28,952 nucleotides of DNA. It comes from an uncultured Anaerolineaceae bacterium. Its GTDB lineage: Bacteria; Chloroflexota; Anaerolineae; Anaerolineales; Anaerolineaceae. Below, piece after piece: positions 15,098 through 22,913 of the stretch. Numbering within the stretch: the first letter of the stretch is position 1; every line of letters begins with the position of its first letter. A program made the position numbers and the translations under genes. The stretch lies in NCBI GenBank assembly GCA_937897615.1, contig CALCNO010000078.1:1-28952 (forward strand), read 5' to 3'. The notes beneath the pieces were generated by a model. That model ran no database searches and was not told the origin of the DNA. It saw nothing but the letters and a program-made list of their open reading frames with translations.

Positions 15098-15835
15098 TTG
15101 GAAAAATTAGGCCTTAATCTTGGATTTTTGATCGTCCAGATCCTCAACTTTGCCATCATCATGGTGGTCTTGATTGCCTGGGTTTACAAGCCCTTGATGA
15201 ACATGCTCAACAAGCGGCGCGAGAAGATTGAAAAAGGGCTGGAAGATGCCCAGGTGGCCGCAGATGCCCGTGCGAACGCGGAAAAGGATGCTGAGGCGCT
15301 GATGAGCGAAACGCAGGCCAAGGCTGCCCAGATGATCCGCGAAGCCACCGAAAAGGCGGAGGCTGCCAACCGTGACGTGCGCGCTGCTGCCGAAGCTGAC
15401 CTGTCCAATGTACGCAAGGCTGGCCTGGCTGAAGTGGAAACAGAAAAGGAACGCGCATTGAATGAACTGCGTGTGCATGTGACCGCTCTGGCGATTGCTG
15501 CAGCGCAAAAGATCATCGGCGAGACACTGGATGAGAAACGCCAGCATGCTCTGGTGGATGAATTCTTCTCCGGCGTAAAATCCGGCAAAGTGGTTGTGCT
15601 GGATGGCGTTGCGCTGGATGGCGACGAAGCCGAAGTAACCAGCGCCTTACCGCTCACCGACGCGGAAAAGAAGACCGTCACCGATGACGTGATGAAAAAG
15701 CTGGGCTCGCGTGCCAAAGTGGCGTTCCATGTGGACCCCAATATTTTGGGCGGGCTGATCCTGCGCGTTGGCGACAAAGTGATCGATGGCTCGGTGGTGA
15801 ACCAGGTGAACAGTCTGAAGCAATCCTTGCGTTAG
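15098..15835 (+). CDS. atpF: ATP synthase subunit b fused to the C-terminal domain of subunit delta
   Basis: 245 residues; TTG start with AAAAGGAG seven bases upstream. Residues 8-30 form the single b-subunit membrane helix, 31-150 a long Ala/Glu/Lys-rich coiled-coil stalk including the b-like ALAIAAAQKIIGETLD. Residues 178-245 match the C-terminal third of delta/OSCP: TSALPLTDAEKKTVTDDVMKK, then DPNILGGLILRVGDKVIDGS, the diagnostic delta motif. The helical N-terminal delta domain, which binds the tips of the alpha subunits, is missing, so this is not the full b-delta fusion known in mycobacteria. No separate atpH follows. The stator is thus made from one polypeptide here unless an N-terminal delta domain is encoded elsewhere. 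Confidence 0.92.
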   Translation: MEKLGLNLGFLIVQILNFAIIMVVLIAWVYKPLMNMLNKRREKIEKGLEDAQVAADARANAEKDAEALMSETQAKAAQMIREATEKAEAANRDVRAAAEADLSNVRKAGLAEVETEKERALNELRVHVTALAIAAAQKIIGETLDEKRQHALVDEFFSGVKSGKVVVLDGVALDGDEAEVTSALPLTDAEKKTVTDDVMKKLGSRAKVAFHVDPNILGGLILRVGDKVIDGSVVNQVNSLKQSLR

Positions 15836-15849
15836 TTCTCTCGAAAGGA

Positions 15850-15886
15850 AGGGGTTCGCCGCGTTTTGGTGAACCCTTTGTATTTA
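15850..15886 (+). terminator. Hairpin between atpF and murE, terminator or attenuator
   Basis: AGGGGTTCGCC (15850-15860) pairs with GGTGAACCCTT (15868-15878), 11 bp with two G-T wobbles and a 7-base loop, followed by TTGTATTT. It sits 12 bases before the murE start codon. The 9-mer TGAACCCTT of the right arm is repeated exactly at the murE start (15892-15900), so the left arm could alternatively pair with the start codon region. Confidence 0.55.
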
Positions 15887-15890
15887 AGCG

Positions 15891-17453
15891 ATGAACCCTT
15901 CTGTAGTTTTTTTGGAACAACTTTTATCCGACCTGCCCGTGGCGCACCAGGTGCGCGGGGAGGTTGCCGGCCGCGAAGTGCGCGGCATTGTCTTTGATTC
16001 CAATGAGGTCAAGCCGGGATTCATTTTTGTGGCCTTTCCCGGCATCAATGCTGATGGGCATGATTACATTGGCAAGGCGGTGGAGCAGGGGGCTGTAGCC
16101 GTAGTGGGCTCCCGTGCTGAGGTGAACATCTCTGTGCCTTACATCCGTGTGGAAAATCCGCGCCAGGCGATTGCTTATCTGGCAGCTACTTTTTACGGCC
16201 ACCCGGCGCGCAAGCTGACAGTGATCGGTGTGACCGGGACTGACGGCAAAACCACCACTTCCAACCTGATTTTCCAAATTCTGCTGGCAGCAGGCCTCAA
16301 AGCGGGCGTCATCACCACCGTGAACGCACAGATCGGTGATGAGACGGTGGACACAGGCTTTCATGTGACCACGCCGGAAGCTATCGAAGTACAGCCGTAT
16401 CTGGCGCGCATGGTAGCGGCCGGTCTCACCCACGCGGTTTTGGAAACCACCTCACACGGTCTGGCGCAGCATCGTGTAGATGGCAGTGAATACGACATTG
16501 CCGTGGTCACCAATATCACCCATGAGCACCTTGATTTTCACGGTTCCTACGAGGGTTATCTGGCGGCAAAAGCCAGATTATTCTCTATGTTGGATGAGAC
16601 GGTGACCAAGCCGCAGGGGAATCCGCACCTGGCTGTGCTCAACCGTGATGACCGCTCCTATTCCCCTTTGCTGCCATACATCAAGAGCGGCAAGGTTTCT
16701 TACAGTATCGCCGGTAGCGGCGATGTGAACGCGGAAAAAATTAAGAGCTCTTCAGATGGTGTGCGCTTTACTGCCCGCTCAAAGGATTTTGTGCAGGAGA
16801 TCACCTGCAACATCCCCGGCGAATTCAATGTTTCCAATTGTCTGGCTGCCCTGTGCGCAACCGTGTACGGGCTGGGCATTGCGCCGCAAGTGGCGGCTCA
16901 GGGGATTGCAGCCCTCACAGGTGTGCCCGGCCGCATGGAAGTGATCGATTACGGGCAACCCTTTACGGCTGTGGTGGATTTTGCCCATACCCCCAATGCG
17001 CTGGAACGTGCCATCCAGACGGCGCGCAGCATGACCAGCGGGCGGGTGATCACCGTGTTCGGTTCTGCCGGGCTGCGTGACCGCCAGAAACGCCGCATGA
17101 TGGCTGATGTCTCAGTGCGCCAGGCGGACCTGACGGTGCTCACTGCCGAGGACCCGCGCATTGAAAGCCTGGACGATATTCTGGCTGAGATGGCGGATGC
17201 CGCAGTGGCTGCCGGTGGTGTGGAAGGGGACAATTTCTTCCGCGTGCCGGATCGCGGTGATGCCATCCGCAAGGCTCTGGCGCTGGCACGGCCGGGTGAT
17301 CTGGTGATCTCCTGTGGCAAAGGGCATGAAAAATCCATGTGTTTTGGCACGGTGGAATATCCGTGGGATGACCGGATTGCCATGTGCGCGGCACTGGCAG
17401 AATTGACCGGCAAGTTTGGCCCCGCAATGCCTCAACTCCCAACTTCCAAATAA
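15891..17453 (+). CDS. murE: UDP-N-acetylmuramyl-peptide (MurE-type) ligase
   Basis: 520 residues in the three Mur-ligase domains: N-terminal UDP-binding (about 1-108), central ATPase with P-loop GVTGTDGKTTT (113-123) and the ATP-site segment VTNITHEHLDFHGSYE (about 206-221), and C-terminal domain with KGHE (477-480). MurE adds the third amino acid to UDP-MurNAc-L-Ala-D-Glu in peptidoglycan synthesis. The substrate motif, DNPR in enzymes that use meso-diaminopimelate, is EDPR here (420-423), and the usual Cys-Gly-Gly-Asp stretch before it reads FGSAGLRDRQKRRMM. The diamino acid used is therefore uncertain (ornithine or lysine are possible). No Shine-Dalgarno precedes the ATG; an in-frame TAA lies two codons upstream, so this is the first possible start. 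Confidence 0.9.
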   Translation: MNPSVVFLEQLLSDLPVAHQVRGEVAGREVRGIVFDSNEVKPGFIFVAFPGINADGHDYIGKAVEQGAVAVVGSRAEVNISVPYIRVENPRQAIAYLAATFYGHPARKLTVIGVTGTDGKTTTSNLIFQILLAAGLKAGVITTVNAQIGDETVDTGFHVTTPEAIEVQPYLARMVAAGLTHAVLETTSHGLAQHRVDGSEYDIAVVTNITHEHLDFHGSYEGYLAAKARLFSMLDETVTKPQGNPHLAVLNRDDRSYSPLLPYIKSGKVSYSIAGSGDVNAEKIKSSSDGVRFTARSKDFVQEITCNIPGEFNVSNCLAALCATVYGLGIAPQVAAQGIAALTGVPGRMEVIDYGQPFTAVVDFAHTPNALERAIQTARSMTSGRVITVFGSAGLRDRQKRRMMADVSVRQADLTVLTAEDPRIESLDDILAEMADAAVAAGGVEGDNFFRVPDRGDAIRKALALARPGDLVISCGKGHEKSMCFGTVEYPWDDRIAMCAALAELTGKFGPAMPQLPTSK

Positions 17454-17457
17454 ACTC

Positions 17458-17483
17458 AAAGACCCTGGTTCTCCAGGGTCTTT
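17458..17483. terminator. Bidirectional terminator between murE and pnp
   Basis: Perfect 11-bp stem AAAGACCCTGG / CCAGGGTCTTT with the four-base loop TTCT. It lies between convergent genes, and the A/T flanks on both sides can serve transcripts from either direction. Confidence 0.8.
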
Positions 17484-17503
17484 GTTGTAATCCTTGCAAT
17501 GAT

Positions 17504-19762
17504 CTAGCGGTTTGAGTTGCGCTCGCCGTTGCCGCGGTAGTTGCTGCCGGAGCGGCGATCACCTGAACGATGGTCGCGATTGCCCCCGCGGCGGTCGCCA
17601 CCGCCGGAGCGGGGTCTTCCACCACCGCTGCGTCCGCCCTTGTCGTGTTCCAGGGCTTCTTCCGGGGTCCAGCCTTCCAGCACTGCCTGGCGGGAAAGAC
17701 GGATCTTGCCGTTCTCGTCGATGGCAGTGACCATCACGGTGAGCTCGTCACCCATCTTGGCCACATCTTCCACCTTTTCCACACGTTCGGTGTCAAGCTG
17801 GGAGATATGCACCATGCCGTCGATTCCGGGCAGGATCTGCACGAAGGCACCGAAATCGGCCACGCGCACCACCTTGCCGGTGTAGATCTGGCCCACACGG
17901 GCAGATTCGGTGAGGGCCGCAATGCGCTCGCGCACAAGGGCTTCATTCTTGCCGTCGGTGGCGGCGATGTACACCGTGCCGTCATCGTCAATGTCGATCT
18001 TGGTGTTGGTCTCTTCCTGCAGCGCGCGAATCATCTTGCCTCCGGGGCCGATGATGGCGCCGATCTTTTCAACGGGAACCATCATGGTGGAGATGCGCGG
18101 CACAAAGGAGCGCAATTCCGGGCGCGGCACGGGGATCACATCCAGCATCTGGTCGAGGATGGACATGCGTGCTTCGTGAGCTTGCTTGAGTGCCTGGCGC
18201 ATGATCTCGGCGGTGATGCCTTTGATCTTGATGTCCATTTGCAGGGCGGTGATGCCCTTGGTGGTACCGGCGACTTTGAAGTCCATATCACCCAGGTGGT
18301 CTTCGGCGCCCTGAATATCGGTGAGGATGACGAATTTATCGCCTTCCTTGATGAGGCCCATGGCCACACCGGCAACCGGGGCTTTGATGGGCACGCCGGT
18401 ATCCATCAGGGCCAGAGTGGAACCGCATACTGAGGCCATTGAGGAGGAGCCATTGGAGGCCAGCACCTCGCTGACCAGGCGCAGGGTGTACGGGAATTCT
18501 GATTCCGGCGGGATCACCGGCAGGAGGGCGCGCTCGGCAAGAGCGCCGTGGCCGATCTCGCGGCGGGATTGCCCGCCCAGGCGTTTGACCTCACCGGTGG
18601 AGTACGGCGGGAAATTGTAGTGGTGCATATAGCGTTTGGAATCGTTGGGGCTCAGGGTATCGATCTCCTGAGCTTCCTTGGGGGTACCCAGGGTCGCCAG
18701 GGTGAGCACCTGCGTTTCGCCGCGGGTGAAGAGGCCGGAGCCGTGTGCACGCGGGCTGATGCCTACCTCGCACCAGATCGGGCGGATCTGGGTGAGATTG
18801 CGGCCATCGGGGCGTTTGTGCTGGTCAAGGATGCGTGAGCGCACGATGCGCTTGACCACTTCTTCGAAGGCTTCTTTGTACTGGGCGATCACTTCCGCGT
18901 CTTCGGGATCGGTGTATTCAAGCACTACGGAATCGCGCAATTGATCGAGGGCATCCTGCAGCTCGTGTTTGGTGTGCGGGGCATCGAGGGCTTCGTTGAT
19001 GTCGGCAGCGGCGCGATTGAAGACCTTTTCCACCAGCGTTTCATCGAGTGTGTAGAGGGTCACTTCGCGCTTGGCTTTACCGACCTCGCTGGCCATTTGC
19101 ACCTGTGTCTCCACAATGCTCTGGATGGCTTCATGGCCGTAAAGCAGGGCGGAGACCATCGTCTCTTCGTCAACTTCGTTGGAGCCGGATTCGACCATCA
19201 GGATGGCGTCAGAAGTGCCGGCAATGCGCAGGTCAAGTTCAGATTCCTCGATCTGGGCATGGGTGGGGTTGAGGATAAATTCACCGTTGATGCGTCCCAC
19301 GCGGACGGCGCCCACAGGCCCGCCCCAGGGGATATCGGAGATCATCAGGGCAGCCGAAGCGGCGTTGATGGCCAGCACGTCCAGCGGATTCTCCATGTCT
19401 GCGGAGAGCGAGAACATGATGACCTGCACCTCATTGCGGATAGCCTGGTTGAAGAGCGGGCGCAGGGGGCGGTCAGTGAGGCGCGAAACGAGAATGGCAT
19501 CGGTGCCGGGGCGGCCTTCGCGGCGGAAGAACGAACCGGGGATGCGTCCGCCAGCGTACATTTTCTCTTCGTACTCAACGGTGAGTGGGAAGAAATCCTG
19601 CCCCATTTTGGGTTCGTTGCCCATGGTAGCCGCGGCGAAGACAACGGTCTCGCCAAACTGAACGGTGACTGCACCGCCAGCCTGGGCGGCGAGTTTGCCG
19701 GTTTCGAACGTCAAAGGACGCCCACCGACTGTGGTGATAAATTTCTTGCTTTCTGGTTTCAT
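17504..19762 (-). CDS. pnp: Polyribonucleotide nucleotidyltransferase (PNPase) with Arg/Gly-rich tail
   Basis: 752 residues. PNPase degrades RNA 3' to 5' by phosphorolysis and can add heteropolymeric tails. Order: RNase PH domain 1, all-helical linker, RNase PH domain 2 with the catalytic stretch LTDIQGAEDHLGDMDFKVAGT, KH domain (IGAIIGPGGKMIRALQEET), then S1 domain (VGQIYTGKVVRVADFGAFVQ to ENGKIRLSRQAV). Residues 707-752 form a tail of 46 residues with 12 Arg and 14 Gly and almost no hydrophobics, which should be disordered and RNA-binding. The start is the ATG at 19762 with GGGAG five bases upstream; an open frame continuing to 19873 is leader sequence. It follows rpsO, the common bacterial order, with a structured leader between them. 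Confidence 0.97.
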   Translation of the reverse strand: MKPESKKFITTVGGRPLTFETGKLAAQAGGAVTVQFGETVVFAAATMGNEPKMGQDFFPLTVEYEEKMYAGGRIPGSFFRREGRPGTDAILVSRLTDRPLRPLFNQAIRNEVQVIMFSLSADMENPLDVLAINAASAALMISDIPWGGPVGAVRVGRINGEFILNPTHAQIEESELDLRIAGTSDAILMVESGSNEVDEETMVSALLYGHEAIQSIVETQVQMASEVGKAKREVTLYTLDETLVEKVFNRAAADINEALDAPHTKHELQDALDQLRDSVVLEYTDPEDAEVIAQYKEAFEEVVKRIVRSRILDQHKRPDGRNLTQIRPIWCEVGISPRAHGSGLFTRGETQVLTLATLGTPKEAQEIDTLSPNDSKRYMHHYNFPPYSTGEVKRLGGQSRREIGHGALAERALLPVIPPESEFPYTLRLVSEVLASNGSSSMASVCGSTLALMDTGVPIKAPVAGVAMGLIKEGDKFVILTDIQGAEDHLGDMDFKVAGTTKGITALQMDIKIKGITAEIMRQALKQAHEARMSILDQMLDVIPVPRPELRSFVPRISTMMVPVEKIGAIIGPGGKMIRALQEETNTKIDIDDDGTVYIAATDGKNEALVRERIAALTESARVGQIYTGKVVRVADFGAFVQILPGIDGMVHISQLDTERVEKVEDVAKMGDELTVMVTAIDENGKIRLSRQAVLEGWTPEEALEHDKGGRSGGGRPRSGGGDRRGGNRDHRSGDRRSGSNYRGNGERNSNR

Positions 19763-19882
19763 AAAAACTCCCTTGTAGGTTTCCCGCCTGGTTAGGAACT
19801 GAAAAAAGCCGGGGACACATGTGTCCTCACCATTTTTCAATGCCCAACCGGCGGCTATTTTTTCCGCTCCCAAGGGCGCAAT
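19763..19882 (-). promoter_or_regulatory. Structured pnp leader
   Basis: Between the rpsO terminator and pnp. It contains the perfect 14-base palindrome GGACACATGTGTCC (19813-19826). Flanking it, on the RNA strand, GAAAAAA and GCCGG (about 19863-19845) can pair with CCGGC and TTTTTTC (19812-19802) around a 5-base bulge. The arm ends in six U, so the structure could also act as a terminator. In E. coli the pnp leader hairpin is cut by RNase III and mediates autoregulation; a similar role here is inferred only from position. Confidence 0.45.
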
Positions 19883-19922
19883 AAAACGAGTAGATGTAAA
19901 CAGTGCTCCATCTACTCGTTTT
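19883..19922 (-). terminator. Rho-independent terminator of rpsO
   Basis: Perfect 14-bp stem AAAACGAGTAGATG / CATCTACTCGTTTT with a 12-base loop, 8 bases after the rpsO stop codon on the minus strand; the U tract reads TTTTATT. Confidence 0.85.
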
Positions 19923-19930
19923 TGTTTGCC

Positions 19931-20203
19931 TTACCGGGTGCGGATATTCAATTTTTCGGTGATGGCTGTGAAGCGCTCAAAATTGGTGCGCCGCAGATAA
20001 GCCAGCAACCGGCGCCGCTGGCCAACTAACTTGAGCAAACCGCGGCGTGAGGATTGGTCTTTCTTGTTATTGCGCAGGTGTTCGGTCAGTTGCTTGATGC
20101 GGGTGGTGAGCAGGGCGATCTGCACGTCTGCTGAACCGGTGTCCGTATCGTGAACGTGGTACTCGGTGATCAATTTCTGTTTCTCTTCGAGCGTTAAAGC
20201 CAT
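19931..20203 (-). CDS. rpsO: Small ribosomal subunit protein uS15
   Basis: 90 residues, the normal S15 length. S15 is a primary 16S rRNA-binding protein that nucleates the central domain of the 30S subunit. Diagnostic stretches are present: HDTDTGSADVQIALLTTRIKQLTEHLR, the shared HDSG-type region that binds the rRNA junction (here HDTDTGS), then KKDQSSRRGLLKLVGQRRRLLAYLRR, the second rRNA-binding face. The ATG at 20203 has AGGAG seven bases upstream; an extension to 20254 is leader. It is followed by pnp as in many bacteria, but with a strong terminator between. Confidence 0.97.
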   Translation of the reverse strand: MALTLEEKQKLITEYHVHDTDTGSADVQIALLTTRIKQLTEHLRNNKKDQSSRRGLLKLVGQRRRLLAYLRRTNFERFTAITEKLNIRTR

Positions 20204-20277
20204 GACATTACTCCTGTTCAAATTTAACCGTCTCCGTGCCCGCAGGGACCCCACAGGCAGGTCGAGTCATGGGCAAA

Positions 20278-20286
20278 ATTATACCA
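20278..20286 (-). promoter_or_regulatory. Extended -10 promoter of rpsO
   Basis: On the minus strand TG-G-TATAAT is a perfect extended -10. It would give a leader of roughly 68 bases rich in short G/C complementary blocks (plus 20236-20265), as is common for autoregulated S15 mRNAs. No consensus -35 is visible. Confidence 0.6.
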
Positions 20287-20325
20287 GAGGTTGCAGTGGG
20301 TGAATAGATTAGGAAAATGGCGCAT

Positions 20326-21126
20326 TTAGAGCGTGCGCAGGTGGCTTCTGAGTGATTCCTGGGCGGCGGTGGAGAAAAGTGGCAGGCTGCGGCGCACCAA
20401 CCGGGTGAGAATGGGGTTTTTGGATTGCCCCAGCAGCTGCTTGATGAAAAAGACGGTCTCGTTCTCTGATTTTTCGATCAGGCGCTCCAGGATGGTTTCA
20501 AGCTGCGGGAGCGTTTTGGTGCTGCACTCCAGCATTAGCGGCTTAAGGTGCTTGTAGATCAGCGGCAGGCTGGTGAGGCTGGCGTCGTTGATCATGGAGG
20601 TGAGCCCGTACACTGCCACGCGGTGATTCGCCGGGTTGTCAGATTCCAGCCAGGTTTGCAGCAGCTCCAGCCATTGCTCCGGGGCTTGCTGGCGCATGAG
20701 GGCCGTACCGCGCTTGAACATCCACACCAGGTCTTCTGGCTCTTCAACCGCGCGCGCCCAGGCGGCCAGGCGTTCTGCTACCTGCGGAAAATACTCTGCC
20801 GGCAGGTGGCCCAGCATGGCGCACGCCAGTTGGCGCGGTTCCAGCTGGTGTCTGCCTGCCAGCAGATCAATGATTTCCAGTGCCTTCTGCGGTTCCTGCG
20901 CTGAGGTTTTAATGAAGGCGGTTTCCAGCTCGCGGTTCATCAACGCTGGGTTGTGGTAAGCCGGCAGGTCGCCGGCTTTAACAGTGAACAGGCCGGCTTG
21001 AAAGGTGAGATCGGCGTAGGATTCGTAGAATTGGGTTAATTCCTGCACCAGTTGCGCGGGAGAGTCCGCCAGCTTGAGCAGCAGGTTGACCTTGGCGTGC
21101 AGGAAAGAACTTTCAATTGCCGGCAT
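20326..21126 (-). CDS. Alpha-helical (HEAT-like) repeat protein, uncharacterised
   Basis: 266 residues, all predicted alpha-helical, with Leu/Ala/Trp-rich helices and regular breaks such as LLGQSKNPILTRLV and WLESDNPANHRVAVYGLTSMI. The pattern recalls the HEAT-like repeats of DNA alkylation repair (AlkD-like) proteins, but I see no catalytic signature that would prove it. There is no signal peptide or membrane segment, so it is cytoplasmic. It starts 3 bases after the proS stop codon and is probably co-translated with it. A link to translation or tRNA would be speculation. Confidence 0.65.
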   Translation of the reverse strand: MPAIESSFLHAKVNLLLKLADSPAQLVQELTQFYESYADLTFQAGLFTVKAGDLPAYHNPALMNRELETAFIKTSAQEPQKALEIIDLLAGRHQLEPRQLACAMLGHLPAEYFPQVAERLAAWARAVEEPEDLVWMFKRGTALMRQQAPEQWLELLQTWLESDNPANHRVAVYGLTSMINDASLTSLPLIYKHLKPLMLECSTKTLPQLETILERLIEKSENETVFFIKQLLGQSKNPILTRLVRRSLPLFSTAAQESLRSHLRTL

Positions 21127-21129
21127 GTG

Positions 21130-22563
21130 TTAGTAGGCTTTGGCGAAATGTACCTTTTCGTGGGCCTCTTTGCCGCACACAATGCACTTGCCCTTGCCGC
21201 CTGGCTGATCCAGGGGGATGCAGCGCGTGCTGGCTTTGGTATCTTCTTTCACTTTGGCCTCGCAAGCTGCATCACCGCACCACCAGGCAAATGCCCAGCC
21301 ATCTTCCACGATGGTTTTGAGATCCTCGTAATCTTTAGGTTCGTGAATATGGGCATCGCGGAATTCACAGGCACGCTTGTAAAGTGAGGATTGAATCTCA
21401 TCCAACAGGCTGGTGACCTGCGCTTTGATATTGTCCATCGAGAGGAAGGACTTGCCTTCGCGCCCGGGGATATCGCGCCGGGCTGCCATGACCGAGTTCT
21501 TTTCCACATCTTTGGGGCCAACTTCCAGGCGCAGCGGCACGCCGCGCAGCTCCCAATCGTTGAACTTGAAGCCGGGGGTCACCTCGGTGCGGTCATCCAC
21601 TTTGATGCGCACATCGGCGAGCGCCGATTGAAGTTTCTCTACCATTGCCATCACTTTGGCGCGTTCTTCATCGTTCTTGTAAATGGGCACAATGACCACC
21701 TGCAGCGGTGCCAGCCTGGGCGGCAGGATCAACCCCTGGTCATCGCCGTGGGTCATAATGATGGCGCCGATGAAGCGGGTGGAGACCCCCCAGGAGGTCG
21801 TCCAGCAGTATTGCAGGTTGTTGTTCTCATCTGAGAATTGGATGTCAAAGGCTTTGGCGAAGTTCTGCCCCAGCATGTGCGAGGTGCCGGCCTGCAGGGC
21901 TTTGGTGTCGCCCATCATCGCTTCAATGGAGAAGGAATTGACGGCGCCGGCAAACTTTTCTGTGGCACTTTTGCGCCCCGGCACCACCGGGACTGCGGCA
22001 TCTTCAACCGCAAAGCGTGTGTAGGTATCCAGCATGCGCATGGTTTCTTCCACGGCCTCTTTTTCGGTGGCGTGGGCGGTGTGGCCTTCCTGCCAGTAGA
22101 ATTCCAGTGTGCGCAGGAACAGGCGCGTGCGCATCTCCCAGCGCACTACGTTGCCCCACTGGTTGATCAGCACAGGCAGGTCGCGGTAACTTTTGATCCA
22201 CTTGGAATACATGTAGCCGATGATGGTCTCAGAGGTGGGGCGCACCACCAGGGGTTCTTCCAGCTTTTCGCCGCCGCCAATGGTGACCACCGCCAATTCC
22301 GGAGAGAATCCTTCAACATGCTCTTTCTCTTTTTCCAGAAAAGACATAGGGATGAAAAGCGGAAAGGCCGCATTGACGTGCCCGGTGGCTTTAAAGCGCT
22401 TATCCAGTGATTGCTGAATGTTCTCCCACAGTGCCCAGCCGTGAGGACGTACCACCATACAGCCGCGCACGGGGGCGTAGTCGGCCAGTTCGGCGCGCTG
22501 GATCACCTGGTTGTACCATTCGGAGAAGTTTTCGTTGCGTGTGGTCAATTTTTCGATATTCAT
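21130..22563 (-). CDS. proS: Prolyl-tRNA synthetase, archaeal/eukaryotic type
   Basis: 477 residues, the short form without the bacterial editing insertion between motifs 2 and 3. It charges tRNA-Pro with proline. Class II core: VVRPTSETIIGYMYSKWI and, at motif 2, RTRLFLRTLEFYWQEGHTAH; then the anticodon-binding domain (LAPLQVVIVPIYK). The C-terminal zinc-binding domain has Cys pairs in WCGDAACE and KCIVCGKEAHEKVHF and ends with the conserved Tyr typical of this type. An AGGA lies about 9 bases before the ATG. A duplicated 8-mer GTGATTCG (22564-22571 and 22576-22583) occupies the leader. This type occurs in several bacterial lineages as well as archaea, so recent transfer need not be assumed. 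Confidence 0.95.
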   Translation of the reverse strand: MNIEKLTTRNENFSEWYNQVIQRAELADYAPVRGCMVVRPHGWALWENIQQSLDKRFKATGHVNAAFPLFIPMSFLEKEKEHVEGFSPELAVVTIGGGEKLEEPLVVRPTSETIIGYMYSKWIKSYRDLPVLINQWGNVVRWEMRTRLFLRTLEFYWQEGHTAHATEKEAVEETMRMLDTYTRFAVEDAAVPVVPGRKSATEKFAGAVNSFSIEAMMGDTKALQAGTSHMLGQNFAKAFDIQFSDENNNLQYCWTTSWGVSTRFIGAIIMTHGDDQGLILPPRLAPLQVVIVPIYKNDEERAKVMAMVEKLQSALADVRIKVDDRTEVTPGFKFNDWELRGVPLRLEVGPKDVEKNSVMAARRDIPGREGKSFLSMDNIKAQVTSLLDEIQSSLYKRACEFRDAHIHEPKDYEDLKTIVEDGWAFAWWCGDAACEAKVKEDTKASTRCIPLDQPGGKGKCIVCGKEAHEKVHFAKAY

Positions 22564-22598
22564 GTGATTCGTCCTGTGATTCGAGTTAGGGTATTATC

Positions 22599-22907
22599 TC
22601 AGCGCTGCTGGGGCCAGTGACGCTGGTAATTCTTTTCCAATTTAGCAAGAATGGCGCTTTCCAGGTCAATGTTGCTAACGCTGGCAAGCTGCAGCAAGTA
22701 TAAAGCAACATCCGCCAGTTCGCTGGCCAATTCGTCTGTATCCCGAGTGTCTTCGCACCACTGAAAATGTTCCAGCACTTCGCTGGCTTCCAACGAGAGG
22801 GAAATAGCCAGGTTGCGCGGTGTTTGCGGTTTGGGGCTGGAAGGTGCATACCAGCCTTTGGCGCTGACAAACTCATTCATCCTGGTGGTCAGGTCTTTGA
22901 TGTCCAT
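22599..22907 (-). CDS. MazG-like nucleotide pyrophosphohydrolase (dCTPase-like)
   Basis: 102 residues, a single MazG-fold domain. Helix 1 has NLAISLSLEASEVLEHFQW, with Glu40 and Glu43 of the metal site, and helix 2 has ASELADVALYLLQLA, with Glu63 and Asp66, the ExxE plus ExxD pattern. The pattern matches the RS21-C6/DCTPP1 branch, which hydrolyses dCTP and modified nucleoside triphosphates to the monophosphate and pyrophosphate, a cleaning function. GAGGAGTGAGG precedes the ATG. It lies 6 bases after the upstream small gene and 35 bases before proS, within one operon. The exact substrate is not shown by the sequence. Confidence 0.9.
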   Translation of the reverse strand: MDIKDLTTRMNEFVSAKGWYAPSSPKPQTPRNLAISLSLEASEVLEHFQWCEDTRDTDELASELADVALYLLQLASVSNIDLESAILAKLEKNYQRHWPQQR

Positions 22908-22913
22908 GATTCC

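Noticed and set aside
18941..19795. 284-codon plus-strand frame opposite pnp, and similar ones at 17570-18433
   Set aside because: Shadows of pnp codon bias; low-complexity Gly/His/Asp-rich products.
22564..22583. Direct repeat GTGATTCG-TCCT-GTGATTCG before proS as an operator
   Set aside because: Only two 8-base copies with no promoter elements placed around them; could be chance or slippage.
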